Assembly (NCBI GenBank): GCA_019058425.1
Contig: JAHPYZ010000019.1
Location: forward strand, 1 to 58,338
Length of the DNA: 58,338 nt
Direction: 5' to 3'
Origin: Promethearchaeota archaeon
Lineage (GTDB): Archaea; Asgardarchaeota; Lokiarchaeia; Sigyniarchaeales; SOKP01
Shown here: in pieces, positions 37,245 through 45,397 of the stretch
Position numbering within the stretch: position 1 is the stretch's first letter
Layout of the letters: each line of letters opens with the position of its first letter
Notes under the pieces: generated by a model
What the model saw: the letters and a program-made list of their open reading frames with translations, nothing else
Told to the model about the DNA's origin: nothing
Database searches by the model: none
Program-made: the position numbers and the translations under genes

Positions 37245-37775
37245 TTATTTACTATTTATATTTTTTAACATTCTCTGAGTTAAATCCAGAAAAGCTTCTT
37301 CGACATTTTCTCCAGTTTTAGCAGAGGTCTCAACATAATATGTTTTCTCTTTCTTAGCAAACACTTGAGCATTCTCTCTTTCGTAAAGTTCATCACTTTT
37401 TTCAACTAAGTCTAGTTTATTCCCAATTAATATAAATGGTATATTTGCACCCGCGTATTCATGCAAATCTTCTAACCATTCTTCAAGTTCTTCAAATGTA
37501 TGCCACCTTGATAGATCAAATACGATTAATGCTCCATTTGCTCCATCAAAAAAACTTGATCTTAAAAATTTATATCTATCTTGTCCACCAATATCCCAAA
37601 TTTGCAATTTTATTTTAGTATTAGGTTTGTAATCAATAATTTTTGATAAAAAATCAGCACCAATAGTTAATTTGTATCTAAAGGAGAATTTATTCTCTAC
37701 AAACCGATGTAGAAGTGAAGTTTTACCGACAGCCCCTGGACCGATAATAATTACTTTGAAAACAAAAAGTGACAT
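37245..37775 (-). CDS. Ras/Rab-like small GTPase (third of three)
   Basis: A 176-residue small GTPase, Ras superfamily, Rab-like. G1 is GPGAVGKTS (12-20), G2 the Thr of KLTIGADF, G3 is WDIGGQDR (near 61), G4 is GNKLDL (near 119) and G5 is ETSAKTG (near 150). The Gln of DIGGQ needed for hydrolysis is present. The C-terminus, KNINSK, has no Cys for lipid attachment, so the protein is not prenylated in the usual way. It is more diverged than its two neighbours. Asgard archaea hold many such GTPases; roles are presumed in membrane or cytoskeletal signalling. Confidence 0.93.
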   Translation of the reverse strand: MSLFVFKVIIIGPGAVGKTSLLHRFVENKFSFRYKLTIGADFLSKIIDYKPNTKIKLQIWDIGGQDRYKFLRSSFFDGANGALIVFDLSRWHTFEELEEWLEDLHEYAGANIPFILIGNKLDLVEKSDELYERENAQVFAKKEKTYYVETSAKTGENVEEAFLDLTQRMLKNINSK

Positions 37776-37889
37776 AATGGAAGATCAATTAATAATACAG
37801 TTCTAATAAATAATCTCCATCAGATATTTAAATATTTTCGAAAAGATCGAGTTTATATAGAATAACTTTTTGAATAAAACGCTATGTAT

Positions 37890-38420
37890 TTATGCAGAAT
37901 CAAGTGTTTTTATAATCCTCTGAGTAATATTAACGAATGCATTTTCTACATTATCACCTGTTTTAGCTGATGTTTCCATATAAAAACAGTTTTCATTATC
38001 AATATATTGAGATAATTCATCTCGATCGACCACTTCACCTATTTCAGAAATCAAATCAGATTTATTTCCTATCAGTACAACTGGAATATCTACTTCAATT
38101 AATTTTTTCATATCGGAAAGCCATTCTTTCATTTTTGAAAACGTTTGAGCTCTTGAAAGATCAAAAACCACTAGTGCGCCATTAGTTCCATCATAAAAAT
38201 TACGACGTAATGATTTAAACCGATCTTGGCCCCCAATATCCCATATTAATAACCTAGCTTTCTTATCTTTCTTATATACGATATTTTTACTTAAAAAATC
38301 TACTCCAATAGTGAATTTGTATTCGAGGGAAAACTTATTATTTACAAATCGGCGTATAAGAGATGATTTTCCTACCGCTGCTGGACCAATAATGATAATT
38401 TTAAATGTATAATCTTCCAT
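37890..38420 (-). CDS. Ras/Rab-like small GTPase (second of three)
   Basis: A 176-residue small GTPase starting MEDYTFKIIIIGPAAVGKSS. Motifs: G1 GPAAVGKSS (12-20), G2 Thr in KFTIGVDF, G3 WDIGGQDRF, G4 GNKSDL, G5 ETSAKTG. An upstream in-frame ATG at 38489 would add 23 hydrophobic residues not seen in the sister proteins, so ATG 38420 is preferred. There is no C-terminal Cys (ends KTLDSA). It is very like the gene at 38581, about two thirds identical by eye, pointing to recent tandem duplication. Confidence 0.93.
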   Translation of the reverse strand: MEDYTFKIIIIGPAAVGKSSLIRRFVNNKFSLEYKFTIGVDFLSKNIVYKKDKKARLLIWDIGGQDRFKSLRRNFYDGTNGALVVFDLSRAQTFSKMKEWLSDMKKLIEVDIPVVLIGNKSDLISEIGEVVDRDELSQYIDNENCFYMETSAKTGDNVENAFVNITQRIIKTLDSA

Positions 38421-38580
38421 TTTGCTAATACTTAAGAAATATTTATATATAGTCATCATATAAAAGTAAAATAATAAATATAGTTCCAATTCGAAAATCT
38501 TATAAGGGTAAATTATACTAAAAAAAGCAAAAAAATTGAGAATACAAATATCCAGAGTATTGAATTTTTTTTTATTTAAG

Positions 38581-39111
38581 CTATGAGAATTTATCTACCA
38601 TCTTTCGAGTTAGATCCAGAAAGGCATTATCAACGTTATCGCCTGTTTTCGCCGAAGTTTCAATATAAATGCAATTTTCGGCTTGCGCAAACTGAAGGGG
38701 CTCTTTTCGATCAATGATTTCCCCAATTTCTGGTATTAAATCAGATTTATTTCCAATAATTATAACTGGAAAATCTCTTTCAATAGATTGGCGTGCATCT
38801 GAAAGCCATTCCTTCATTTTCGTAAAAGTATTTGCTCTTGAAAGATCAAACACAACTAAAGCACCATTAGTTCCTTCATAAAAGCTCCTACGTAACACTT
38901 TAAACCGTTCTTGTCCTCCTATATCCCACAGGGTTAGTTTAGCAGATTTTCCTGGCTCATAATCCAATGTTTTAGTCATGAAATCAACTCCTATCGTGAA
39001 TTTGTAATGTAGAGAAAACTTATTTTCTACAAATCTACGGATGAGACTGGATTTCCCTACTGCGGCAGGACCAATTACAATCAATTTAAATGTATATACT
39101 GGTTCAGACAT
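38581..39111 (-). CDS. Ras/Rab-like small GTPase (first of three)
   Basis: A 176-residue small GTPase. G1 GPAAVGKSS, G2 Thr in KFTIGVDF, G3 WDIGGQERF, G4 GNKSDL and G5 ETSAKTG are all intact; GGQERF is the Rab-type switch II form with the catalytic Gln. It ends RKMVDKFS without a prenylation Cys. Gaps of 91 and 114 bases separate the three GTPase genes, and each has its own AT-rich upstream region, so they may be transcribed separately. No GAP, GEF or roadblock-domain gene is seen nearby. Confidence 0.94.
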   Translation of the reverse strand: MSEPVYTFKLIVIGPAAVGKSSLIRRFVENKFSLHYKFTIGVDFMTKTLDYEPGKSAKLTLWDIGGQERFKVLRRSFYEGTNGALVVFDLSRANTFTKMKEWLSDARQSIERDFPVIIIGNKSDLIPEIGEIIDRKEPLQFAQAENCIYIETSAKTGDNVDNAFLDLTRKMVDKFS

Positions 39112-39267
39112 TTTTTATTGACACTTCCTATCATTATATTGGTTTCTACAAAATTATAAACTTTTTGAATATTCAGATAACAATTTTGAACTAATTAGTC
39201 TTCTATAAAATGAATTTTATTATGTATAAATCTATTATACCAAGTAATTTTCTAGTATTAAAACAAC

Positions 39268-40083
39268 TTAATCCTTAATTAAGTTATATTTTTTTCCATA
39301 CTTTCTAAATAATTTAGTACCTCCACCTTCTTGTAAGACTCGTATTGTGGCTTCTGAATTAAAGATTTCCATTCCACCAACTATATCTATACCATAATCA
39401 AATAAAATATCAGGTATCATACTAGCAGTAGGGCCAACTAAAATTATTTTTCGAGCCCATTTTTTTAATTTTTCTAAAATTGTCTCAATAGTATTATTGA
39501 TTAAGGTAGTTCCAGTACAAATTAGAATATCAGTTGTAAGTTCTTCATATTTCAGTTGATCAATATTATGTTTGAAAATAATATTCTTGAATTCAGGTGG
39601 GATTGAAAGTGTATCCTCTATTACTATAACTGAAGGAGTTTTTTTATAAACCTCTCTTATTAATGGTCTGATTAAACCTATAAAGGTGACTTTTGTATCT
39701 CTATTAAGATTTACAATATTAAACAGGCTTTCCTCTTTTATTTTTCTATAAGGGTTTACAATTTTTAAAATATGTTGAGAGACTCCATTTAAAGTGGCGA
39801 TTCCAATTATTTTTTTAAGACTTGGAGGTCTAAAAGACCACTTTAAAATTTCACTTATAGGACGATCTGTCAGTTCTCCAGCAAAATCGATTTTGCTACA
39901 ATCAGTTTTTTTTAATACATTTTGCAATGTTGAAGCTAAACCTAAAAAAGGTTCATACGCATAAGCAGTTACCTCTACTCCTGTATATCCTAATCCTATT
40001 ACAACTCTTGTAATTTGAGGGGGTACAATCTTATGAATTTTATAAATTTGTTTAACCAAATCAACCGTTTTTTCTAAAATCAT
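39268..40083 (-). CDS. DUF364-like putative metal-chelation protein
   Basis: A 271-residue cytoplasmic protein. ICTGTTLINNTIETIL (near 190), then VGPTASMIPDILFDYGIDIVG (near 215-235), and RVLQEGGGTKLFRKYGKKYN at the end are characteristic of the DUF364 family, whose structures suggest heavy-metal or small-ligand chelation. The N-terminal portion is the companion DUF4213-like half. It starts 32 bases after the small hypothetical gene ending at 40116 on the same strand, so the two form an operon. The ligand is unknown. Confidence 0.75.
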   Translation of the reverse strand: MILEKTVDLVKQIYKIHKIVPPQITRVVIGLGYTGVEVTAYAYEPFLGLASTLQNVLKKTDCSKIDFAGELTDRPISEILKWSFRPPSLKKIIGIATLNGVSQHILKIVNPYRKIKEESLFNIVNLNRDTKVTFIGLIRPLIREVYKKTPSVIVIEDTLSIPPEFKNIIFKHNIDQLKYEELTTDILICTGTTLINNTIETILEKLKKWARKIILVGPTASMIPDILFDYGIDIVGGMEIFNSEATIRVLQEGGGTKLFRKYGKKYNLIKD

Positions 40084-40115
40084 AGTTTAGAACATTATTA
40101 AAATAAAATTTAATC

Positions 40116-40553
40116 TTATATCTCATAAATAGTATCGCAGTAGGGGTCTCCATCTGCAACTGTTTTCAGAATTTTGAGTTTAATCTTATCATCAACAGCT
40201 TCACGAAAGTATTCATGATCAATAACCATTACAGCTTCACATAATTCTCTAGAAGTATTCTCAAGACCAAATGGACATTTGGTGCCACGAATATGGAACT
40301 TTTCATCTGATATTGAAACTATTTTAACAAACTTCTGATCAAAACTCTTAGAAAATGCTTTAGCAACAGTTGTTAAATTGTTCTTTGTAAGTTTGTTTTT
40401 AATTTTTAGCCCTAATGCTTTTCCTTGTTTTTGACAAACAGTTCTTATTATGGGTAAAGCTTCTTTATCAAACTTCTTGTAAACAGCTTTTATTAACAAT
40501 CCTTGAGCTTCTATTGGATTTGCAGGTAGTTTATCATTATTCCTTTTTATCAT
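40116..40553 (-). CDS. Small Cys-containing protein, possibly ATC-hydrolase-like
   Basis: A 145-residue soluble protein. The C-terminal half, GTKCPFGLENTSRELCEAVMV followed by DHEYF and TVADGDPYCDTIYEI, has three or four Cys spaced as in proteins annotated as L-2-amino-thiazoline-4-carboxylate hydrolase-like or related Cys-ligand sensors. I cannot choose between these. It lies upstream of the DUF364-like gene in a two-gene operon, and the shared metal or thiol theme suggests they act together. ATG 40553 is the natural start. Confidence 0.5.
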   Translation of the reverse strand: MIKRNNDKLPANPIEAQGLLIKAVYKKFDKEALPIIRTVCQKQGKALGLKIKNKLTKNNLTTVAKAFSKSFDQKFVKIVSISDEKFHIRGTKCPFGLENTSRELCEAVMVIDHEYFREAVDDKIKLKILKTVADGDPYCDTIYEI

Positions 40554-40652
40554 TTTATAAAACTCTATTGCTTTATTTGTAAATTATATTTATTTTGTTT
40601 AAATATTAGTGATTATTATATATTGTTAAAATTATAATTTTGAGGGTATACA

Positions 40653-41036
40653 ATGAGTTATATAATAATAGAAAATGAAAAAATTGGAGAAGTAAAGGCA
40701 AAATTATTACCTGAAAAAAATCCTAAAACATGTCAAGCAATTTGGGATGCTCTTCCATTTGAAGTAAAATTATCAAGATGGGGAGAGGAGCTTTATGGGG
40801 ATTGTCCTGTTAAAATTCCTACAGAGAATTCACAAACAGAATGTGATGTCGGGGATGTAGGATATTGGATTAGTGGTCAAGGCTTTTGTATTTTTTGGGG
40901 GCCTACTCCCGCAAGTTCTGGTGATAAACCTGTTGCTGCGAGTCCTGTTAATATCTTTGCTAAAATCGAGGGTGATACTAAAGCACTTTTTAATCAATTT
41001 TCTTCATTTCAAGGAAATATCAAAAGGGGCGAATAA
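40653..41036 (+). CDS. Cyclophilin-like fold protein
   Basis: A 127-residue protein of the cyclophilin-like family (PF04126 type). APxT-like KNPKTCQAIWDALPFE, SRWGEELYGDCPV, GDVGYWISGQGFCIFWGPTP and ASPVNIFAKIEG are the conserved blocks. These proteins share the cyclophilin barrel but lack the known prolyl isomerase residues, and their function is unknown. TTTTGAGGG upstream includes a GAGG ribosome site about 8 bases before ATG 40653. A T run at 41048-41056 follows the stop. Confidence 0.8.
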   Translation: MSYIIIENEKIGEVKAKLLPEKNPKTCQAIWDALPFEVKLSRWGEELYGDCPVKIPTENSQTECDVGDVGYWISGQGFCIFWGPTPASSGDKPVAASPVNIFAKIEGDTKALFNQFSSFQGNIKRGE

Positions 41037-41046
41037 CCAGTTTAAT

Positions 41047-41057
41047 CTTTTTTTTTA
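41047..41057 (+). terminator. T-run terminator after the cyclophilin-like gene
   Basis: A run of nine T shortly after the TAA stop at 41036, of the kind that ends archaeal transcripts. Confidence 0.4.
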
Positions 41058-41096
41058 GTATATGATAATTTGTTAAGTAAATGAGTGAATGATTAA

Positions 41097-41954
41097 ATGA
41101 AAAAGAAATGGTATAAAGGAAAGGTATTTGTAATCACTGGAGCTGGTGGTGCTATTGGAAGTGAAGTGTGTCGTAGATTTGCTTCCTTAGGGATGAGAAT
41201 ATATTTGTTGGATCTTCCTAATACGCCACTAGATAATCTAAAGGAGGATCTCAAAGATTTAGGAGCAGAATATGTAGAAAGTTTTGAATTTGATGTTAGT
41301 AATCGAAATCAAATTGAAGAAGTTATTAAGAAGATTGGGGAAAAAGAAAAATATATAGATATTTTATATAACAATGCGGGTATAGGGACTACTTGTTCAA
41401 TAACCAACGGTGGAACATTTGAAGAATATCGAAAAATTATGTCTATAAACGTTGATGGTATGTGGTTGGTACTTCAAGCAGCCTTACCATATATTGGACG
41501 ACCCGCTCCTACTAATAAATACCCAGATAGAAAAGAAGCACAATTGATATTTACTTCAAGTTCAGCAGGAAAAACGGGGATCCCTAATATGGCCGCATAC
41601 TCAATGAGTAAGTTTGCTATAGTTGGTTTAGCAAACTCTCTTAGATTAGAATATAAAATGCAAAACCATAATATTCAAGTCATAACAATCTGTCCTGCAC
41701 CAGTTAAGACAAAATTTTGGGAATCTACTCCTGAAATGAAAAATTGGGTCAAAATGTATCAAAAACGGGGTCATTTATATAAATATGTGGAGGTAAAAGA
41801 TGTTGGAAAAGTAGTAATGAAAGCTTCACGCAAATATAAGAGAGAAGTTTTTATACCTAGATGGTGGTGGTTATTAGCTTGGTTACAACTTACAAGTCAT
41901 AAAGCGGTAGGAAAATTGTTAATAAAAATAGAAAAAAAGAAAACAAAAATGTAA
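41097..41954 (+). CDS. Short-chain dehydrogenase/reductase
   Basis: A 285-residue NAD(P)-dependent oxidoreductase. TGAGGAIGSEV (near 13) is the cofactor motif, and the Asp ending YLLDLP favours NAD. NNAG lies near 93, Ser of SSSAG near 154, and the catalytic Tyr and Lys are in YSMSKFA (near 167). The C-terminal part, FIPRWWWLLAWLQ, is hydrophobic and may associate with membrane, as in SDRs that act on lipids or steroids. It is followed 36 bases later by a methyltransferase on the same strand. Substrate unknown. Confidence 0.9.
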   Translation: MKKKWYKGKVFVITGAGGAIGSEVCRRFASLGMRIYLLDLPNTPLDNLKEDLKDLGAEYVESFEFDVSNRNQIEEVIKKIGEKEKYIDILYNNAGIGTTCSITNGGTFEEYRKIMSINVDGMWLVLQAALPYIGRPAPTNKYPDRKEAQLIFTSSSAGKTGIPNMAAYSMSKFAIVGLANSLRLEYKMQNHNIQVITICPAPVKTKFWESTPEMKNWVKMYQKRGHLYKYVEVKDVGKVVMKASRKYKREVFIPRWWWLLAWLQLTSHKAVGKLLIKIEKKKTKM

Positions 41955-41989
41955 AAAGATTAAAATTTTCATCTTACTAGAATACTATT

Positions 41990-42709
41990 ATGACAAAAAA
42001 AGCATATGAACCTTTTGGTGTAGCTCTTGAGGATTTCTATAATGGTAAAAAAGGAATTGAGGTTACATTATTTCGAGATGATGGGATAGAATGGAATGTA
42101 CCTATTGAATATTTCTTCAGAGGGCCTAAAAATTTTTCAAATATAGAAAAACAAGCACTACAATTATGTAAAGGTAGAGTCTTAGATATCGGAGCAGGAG
42201 TTGGACCACATGCCTTGGAACTTCAAAAATTAGGTCTTGAAGTTTATGCAATTGATATATCCTCTCATGCTTGTCGTATAATGAAAAAAAGGGGGATAAA
42301 AAATGTTCAATGCACAGATTGCTATAATTTAAAAATGGATTCATTTGATACGATTCTTTTACTAGGACGTTCAATCGGGTTTGTGGAGAATTTAAATGGA
42401 ATGAAAAAATTCTTATCTTACTGTAAAACTCTCCTGAATCCAGAAGGAAATATAATTCTTGATTCAATAGATTTTCCTTCAATTAAAGAACAAATTATTG
42501 TTGATTATCAGGAAAGAAACCGAAAGTTAGGAAAGTATAGTGGTGTGACAATATTTCAGATGAAATACAAAAATAACATTGGAGATAAAATCCAAAATTT
42601 ACAAATAGATCCTGATACACTTAAACAAATTACATTAGAAATGGGATTATCATGTAAGATCCTTGGTAAGGATGAAAATGAAAATTATTTAGCTATAATT
42701 TCCCCCTAA
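41990..42709 (+). CDS. Class I SAM-dependent methyltransferase
   Basis: A 239-residue methyltransferase with motif I VLDIGAGVGPHALELQKLG (near 61), motif II VYAIDIS, post-I DTILLLGRSIGFVE and motif III LLNPEGNIILDSID. The fold is complete. It probably shares a transcript with the SDR gene upstream. Substrate unknown, possibly a small molecule. Confidence 0.85.
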   Translation: MTKKAYEPFGVALEDFYNGKKGIEVTLFRDDGIEWNVPIEYFFRGPKNFSNIEKQALQLCKGRVLDIGAGVGPHALELQKLGLEVYAIDISSHACRIMKKRGIKNVQCTDCYNLKMDSFDTILLLGRSIGFVENLNGMKKFLSYCKTLLNPEGNIILDSIDFPSIKEQIIVDYQERNRKLGKYSGVTIFQMKYKNNIGDKIQNLQIDPDTLKQITLEMGLSCKILGKDENENYLAIISP

Positions 42710-42762
42710 AGAGACTTAATTTTTTTTATCAGAGATTAACCTTTTGGTTATTTCAGATAAAA

Positions 42763-43368
42763 TCATTCCTTTTTCTTCCTTTTAAACTTGAGATATCTTT
42801 TATAAATCAAGACACCATAACTAAGAATTATCATGACTGTGAAGATAATTAAAATTCCTAGATTTTGAAAATCTGTACCTATGAGAACTCCGTGAACATA
42901 AGCTAAGAATAATGCAATGTAATTTAATGCATGGATTATTCTCCAGCCCTTGATAAACTTTTTCCTCAAAAGTGATCCAAAAATAGCAAAATATATTAAA
43001 ATAAGTGCTAATCGACCCCCTAAAGACCAAAAGCCGTACCAAGAACTAAAATCTGGAACAAACACTTCTATGTTATCTACAGAAACAGCAAATATCAAAG
43101 GATGGAGTGTTACCAATAAAAGCCCTGTTAATGAATAGACATGATGTATCTTTACAAATGGTTTTCCAAACATTTTATACAACTTAACTACAAAGGGAGT
43201 CATCATTGTCGCCACAAACATTGAAGTAAATCCAAATATCGCTCCAAACCTAATAAAAAAATCAGCAACACTATTAAAAGGGGTGGAAAGGAATAATATT
43301 AAGATTAGAATATACAATCCAACTGTCGGTAAAATAATATATATAGCTTCTTTCTTTAGAGGAGACAT
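42763..43368 (-). CDS. Ferric-reductase-like transmembrane cytochrome b protein
   Basis: A 201-residue membrane protein with about six spans, related to the ferric reductase/MsrQ transmembrane domain. The likely haem ligands are His in FVKIHHVYSLTGLLLVTLHP (near 73-91), and His in RIIHALNYIALFLAYVHG (near 143-160). It lacks the flavin and NAD domains of full ferric reductases, so a partner would have to supply electrons. It is a single gene on the minus strand, convergent with the methyltransferase at 42709. Electron transfer across the membrane is inferred from the family. Confidence 0.8.
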   Translation of the reverse strand: MSPLKKEAIYIILPTVGLYILILILFLSTPFNSVADFFIRFGAIFGFTSMFVATMMTPFVVKLYKMFGKPFVKIHHVYSLTGLLLVTLHPLIFAVSVDNIEVFVPDFSSWYGFWSLGGRLALILIYFAIFGSLLRKKFIKGWRIIHALNYIALFLAYVHGVLIGTDFQNLGILIIFTVMIILSYGVLIYKRYLKFKRKKKE

Positions 43369-43482
43369 ATTTTTTATACCATATATTTAGTTTTAAGATT
43401 TGGTTTTATAATTTATCGATTCTTTTTAAAATTTGTATTACTGAAGATAACATCTAGATGTTAACCTCATAATATGATTAAT

Positions 43483-43502
43483 CGTGAAAGACGGGTTTCA
43501 CG
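43483..43502 (-). terminator. Hairpin in the gap after the AhpD-like gene
   Basis: CGTGAAA and TTTCACG form a perfect seven-pair stem with a six-base loop, 16 bases after the stop of the minus-strand AhpD-like gene and 115 bases before the ferric-reductase-like gene. No T run follows directly, so it may be a terminator, an RNA-stability hairpin or an operator palindrome. Confidence 0.4.
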
Positions 43503-43517
43503 AAGTAATAATAATCT

Positions 43518-43853
43518 CTAGATTATTTTTTGCTCTTTTAGAACTTTAAATGAATATCTCACATATGGATAACTTACTGATCCACTTGCCATCATTCCCA
43601 TTTTAATTGCTTCAATGATCTCTTTTTTGCTTGACTTAGCACTTAAACATTCTTTTATGTGGTATTCAATACACTCTTTACATTTTGAGACAATTGAGGC
43701 AGTAACCATTGTTAGTTCCTTATATTTTTTGGGAATGCTTCCACCTGAAAATGCATCGTCATCAATTCTACCAAATTCGATGTAAAATCTATCTGAATTT
43801 TTCATTAAATCCATTAGATACTTTCGTTCTTTACCAAAATCATTTTGTTCCAT
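43518..43853 (-). CDS. AhpD/carboxymuconolactone-decarboxylase-like protein
   Basis: A 111-residue all-helical protein of the carboxymuconolactone decarboxylase family. The redox-type motif SKCKECIEYHIKECL (near 63) has the CxxCxxxH of AhpD-like peroxidase partners. The following KKEIIEAIKMGMMASGS block is typical. It may take part in thiol peroxide defence. It stands alone with its own promoter region. Confidence 0.85.
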   Translation of the reverse strand: MEQNDFGKERKYLMDLMKNSDRFYIEFGRIDDDAFSGGSIPKKYKELTMVTASIVSKCKECIEYHIKECLSAKSSKKEIIEAIKMGMMASGSVSYPYVRYSFKVLKEQKII

Positions 43854-44205
43854 ATTAAATCACTCCATGATAAGTCTAAAACTTTGAGAAAACATAATCA
43901 ATTTTTATAATCTTAAGATTAATGAAAGTTTTATCTTTCTTCAAAATAATTATATTACTTAGATGTTCGAAAATGATGATTAATGCGGTTTGAGTAATTA
44001 GTTTAGATGAAATAATTGTATGAAGGAAGAAATACAGAATAAATTATCATTATTAGATTTTAAAGACGACAAAACAAAAAGATCTTCTGATTGCAACCAA
44101 GTATTTTTAAAAAATACATAGATGAATTTTTATAATTCAGATTTGTTGAACTTAATTAATTTCAAATTCACATACACTTAAATATTAGAAAATCTTATTG
44201 AATTT

Positions 44206-44235
44206 TGGACAAAAGGGTCCATAAACTTTTTTGTC
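44206..44235 (+). promoter_or_regulatory. Overlapping alternative hairpins before the operon
   Basis: TGGAC (44206-44210) can pair with GTCCA (44217-44221), while GACAAAA (44208-44214) can pair with TTTTGTC (44229-44235). The two stems share GAC and cannot form together. Such exclusive pairs occur in attenuators, but they may lie upstream of the transcription start. Confidence 0.25.
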
Positions 44236-44281
44236 AATAATTGAAATATAATAAAAGAGCGAAATTCGACATTCTGAAATA

Positions 44282-44294
44282 TTAAATATAAATT
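44282..44294 (+). promoter_or_regulatory. TATA-like box of the nine-gene operon
   Basis: TTAAATATAAATT is centred about 30 bases before ATG 44318, which would put the transcript start within a few bases of the start codon. Only composition and spacing support this. Confidence 0.35.
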
Positions 44295-44317
44295 GTTAAT
44301 CTACAAGTGCAAATATT

Positions 44318-44929
44318 ATGAGTGGACCATTGATTAATCTAGAAGATGAATACCTTCTTTCAATTGATGACATTATTAACCAAATTGCTCAAGGTGTTGC
44401 AAATGCTCAAAGAGCATTAGATGAACAATCGCTAGAATTACAGAGAAGACTATATACAGACGAAAACCTTAAACATTTAAGGGAAGTAGGAATTCAAGCA
44501 ACTTGGTATAGAATTCCTGAAGTTACCGCAAGTATAAAAGTATGTATTTCTACACATATTGAAAAAGACGAACAAACGCAGAAATTGAGGCCATTTCTCT
44601 TATTCACCCCCTATAATGCAACTACTAAAAGTACCTATGAATTAGATTATGAAGGAACGAGTGAAGTGAGTTTCAAAATCATACCTATTCCAACACCCTC
44701 TTCAGCTACATATACAACAGTTCCTAAATTGCTTGGTCAAAAACTTGGAGACGGAGAAGGAATAAAAAGTATACTTGAAGAAGCAGGATTAATTTTAGGA
44801 ACTATAACTAAAGAAACAAGTGATCAGCCTGAGGACACAGTGATTAAACAAGATCCAGAACCTGATTTCAGTACTTACCTTGGTAACTCTGTAAATATAA
44901 CGGTTTCTGAAAAGCAAAATCCTTCGTAA
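44318..44929 (+). CDS. Operon protein 1: helix/beta domain plus PASTA domain
   Basis: A 203-residue soluble protein, first of nine genes. Residues 15-50 (IDDIINQIAQGVANAQRALD) match the N-terminal helix of operon proteins 3 and 4. A beta region follows (ATWYRIPEVTASIKVCIS to LDYEGTSEVSFKIIPIP, 58-130), ending with the strand and P[VI]P motif shared by proteins 2, 3 and 4. Residues about 137-200 are a PASTA domain (TVPKLLGQKLGDG, ILEEAGLILG, DTVIKQDPEPD). PASTA domains usually sit outside the cell and bind peptidoglycan or related ligands, but no signal peptide or membrane span is present, so here it is probably a binding or assembly module inside. Function unknown. Confidence 0.7.
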   Translation: MSGPLINLEDEYLLSIDDIINQIAQGVANAQRALDEQSLELQRRLYTDENLKHLREVGIQATWYRIPEVTASIKVCISTHIEKDEQTQKLRPFLLFTPYNATTKSTYELDYEGTSEVSFKIIPIPTPSSATYTTVPKLLGQKLGDGEGIKSILEEAGLILGTITKETSDQPEDTVIKQDPEPDFSTYLGNSVNITVSEKQNPS

Positions 44930-44945
44930 AAAAAAGTGAGAAATT

Positions 44946-45359
44946 ATGGCAGATGAAGAAAAAAGTAATGAAATTGAAAAATTAAAGAAGGAATTAGAAG
45001 CAGTTAAAAAAGAACGGGATGGATATAAAGAAGATCTAAAAAGAATCCAGGTAACAAAAGCCCAAAAAGCTTCACCTACATTATTAGCAAGTTCTTTTGT
45101 AAATGCAATGGAAACGATGAGAAAGGAAATAAAAAGACCTGAGGAATCTCCAGTTGATTATAGAATTAAAAATTTTGATGTTAAGCTAAAATCTGGTGTT
45201 GGAGTAGATAAAAATAACGAATTAACATTCATACTTCCAAAAGCAGAAGAATTAACACCCGATAAATTAAGTACGATAAAATTTTCAATAAATCCTGTCC
45301 CTAAGTATAAACCAAGAATTAAAAAGGAGAAAAAGGAAAATGGAATGTCGGATGAATAA
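44946..45359 (+). CDS. Operon protein 2: coiled coil plus short beta domain
   Basis: A 137-residue protein starting 17 bases after protein 1, with GTGAG before the ATG. Residues 5-40 form a Lys/Glu-rich coiled coil (EIEKLKKELEAVKKERD). A beta region follows, YRIKNFDVKLKSGVGV to STIKFSINPVP, that keeps the final strand and PVP motif of proteins 1, 3 and 4 but lacks the long hairpin and the LAKGIA-type helix. The tail is very basic (KPRIKKEKKE). Perhaps an adaptor that joins the paralogous subunits through its coiled coil. No known family recognised. Confidence 0.65.
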   Translation: MADEEKSNEIEKLKKELEAVKKERDGYKEDLKRIQVTKAQKASPTLLASSFVNAMETMRKEIKRPEESPVDYRIKNFDVKLKSGVGVDKNNELTFILPKAEELTPDKLSTIKFSINPVPKYKPRIKKEKKENGMSDE

Positions 45360-45397
45360 GACTAAATTAATAAAAAATATATTATGGAGGTAAAATT

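Larger units (their letters stand above)
43854..44317. other. Intergenic region upstream of the nine-gene operon
   Basis: A 464-base AT-rich region between the divergent AhpD-like gene and the nine-gene operon. It holds a 33-codon open frame (44020-44121) that I do not consider supported. It also holds two overlapping, mutually exclusive stems (44206-44221 and 44208-44235) and a TATA-like box near 44282. Nothing else recognisable. Confidence 0.5.

Noticed and set aside
44020-44121. Possible 33-codon small gene before the nine-gene operon
   Set aside because: There is a start and a stop, but no convincing ribosome site, no recognisable sequence and a length expected by chance. Not supported without conservation.
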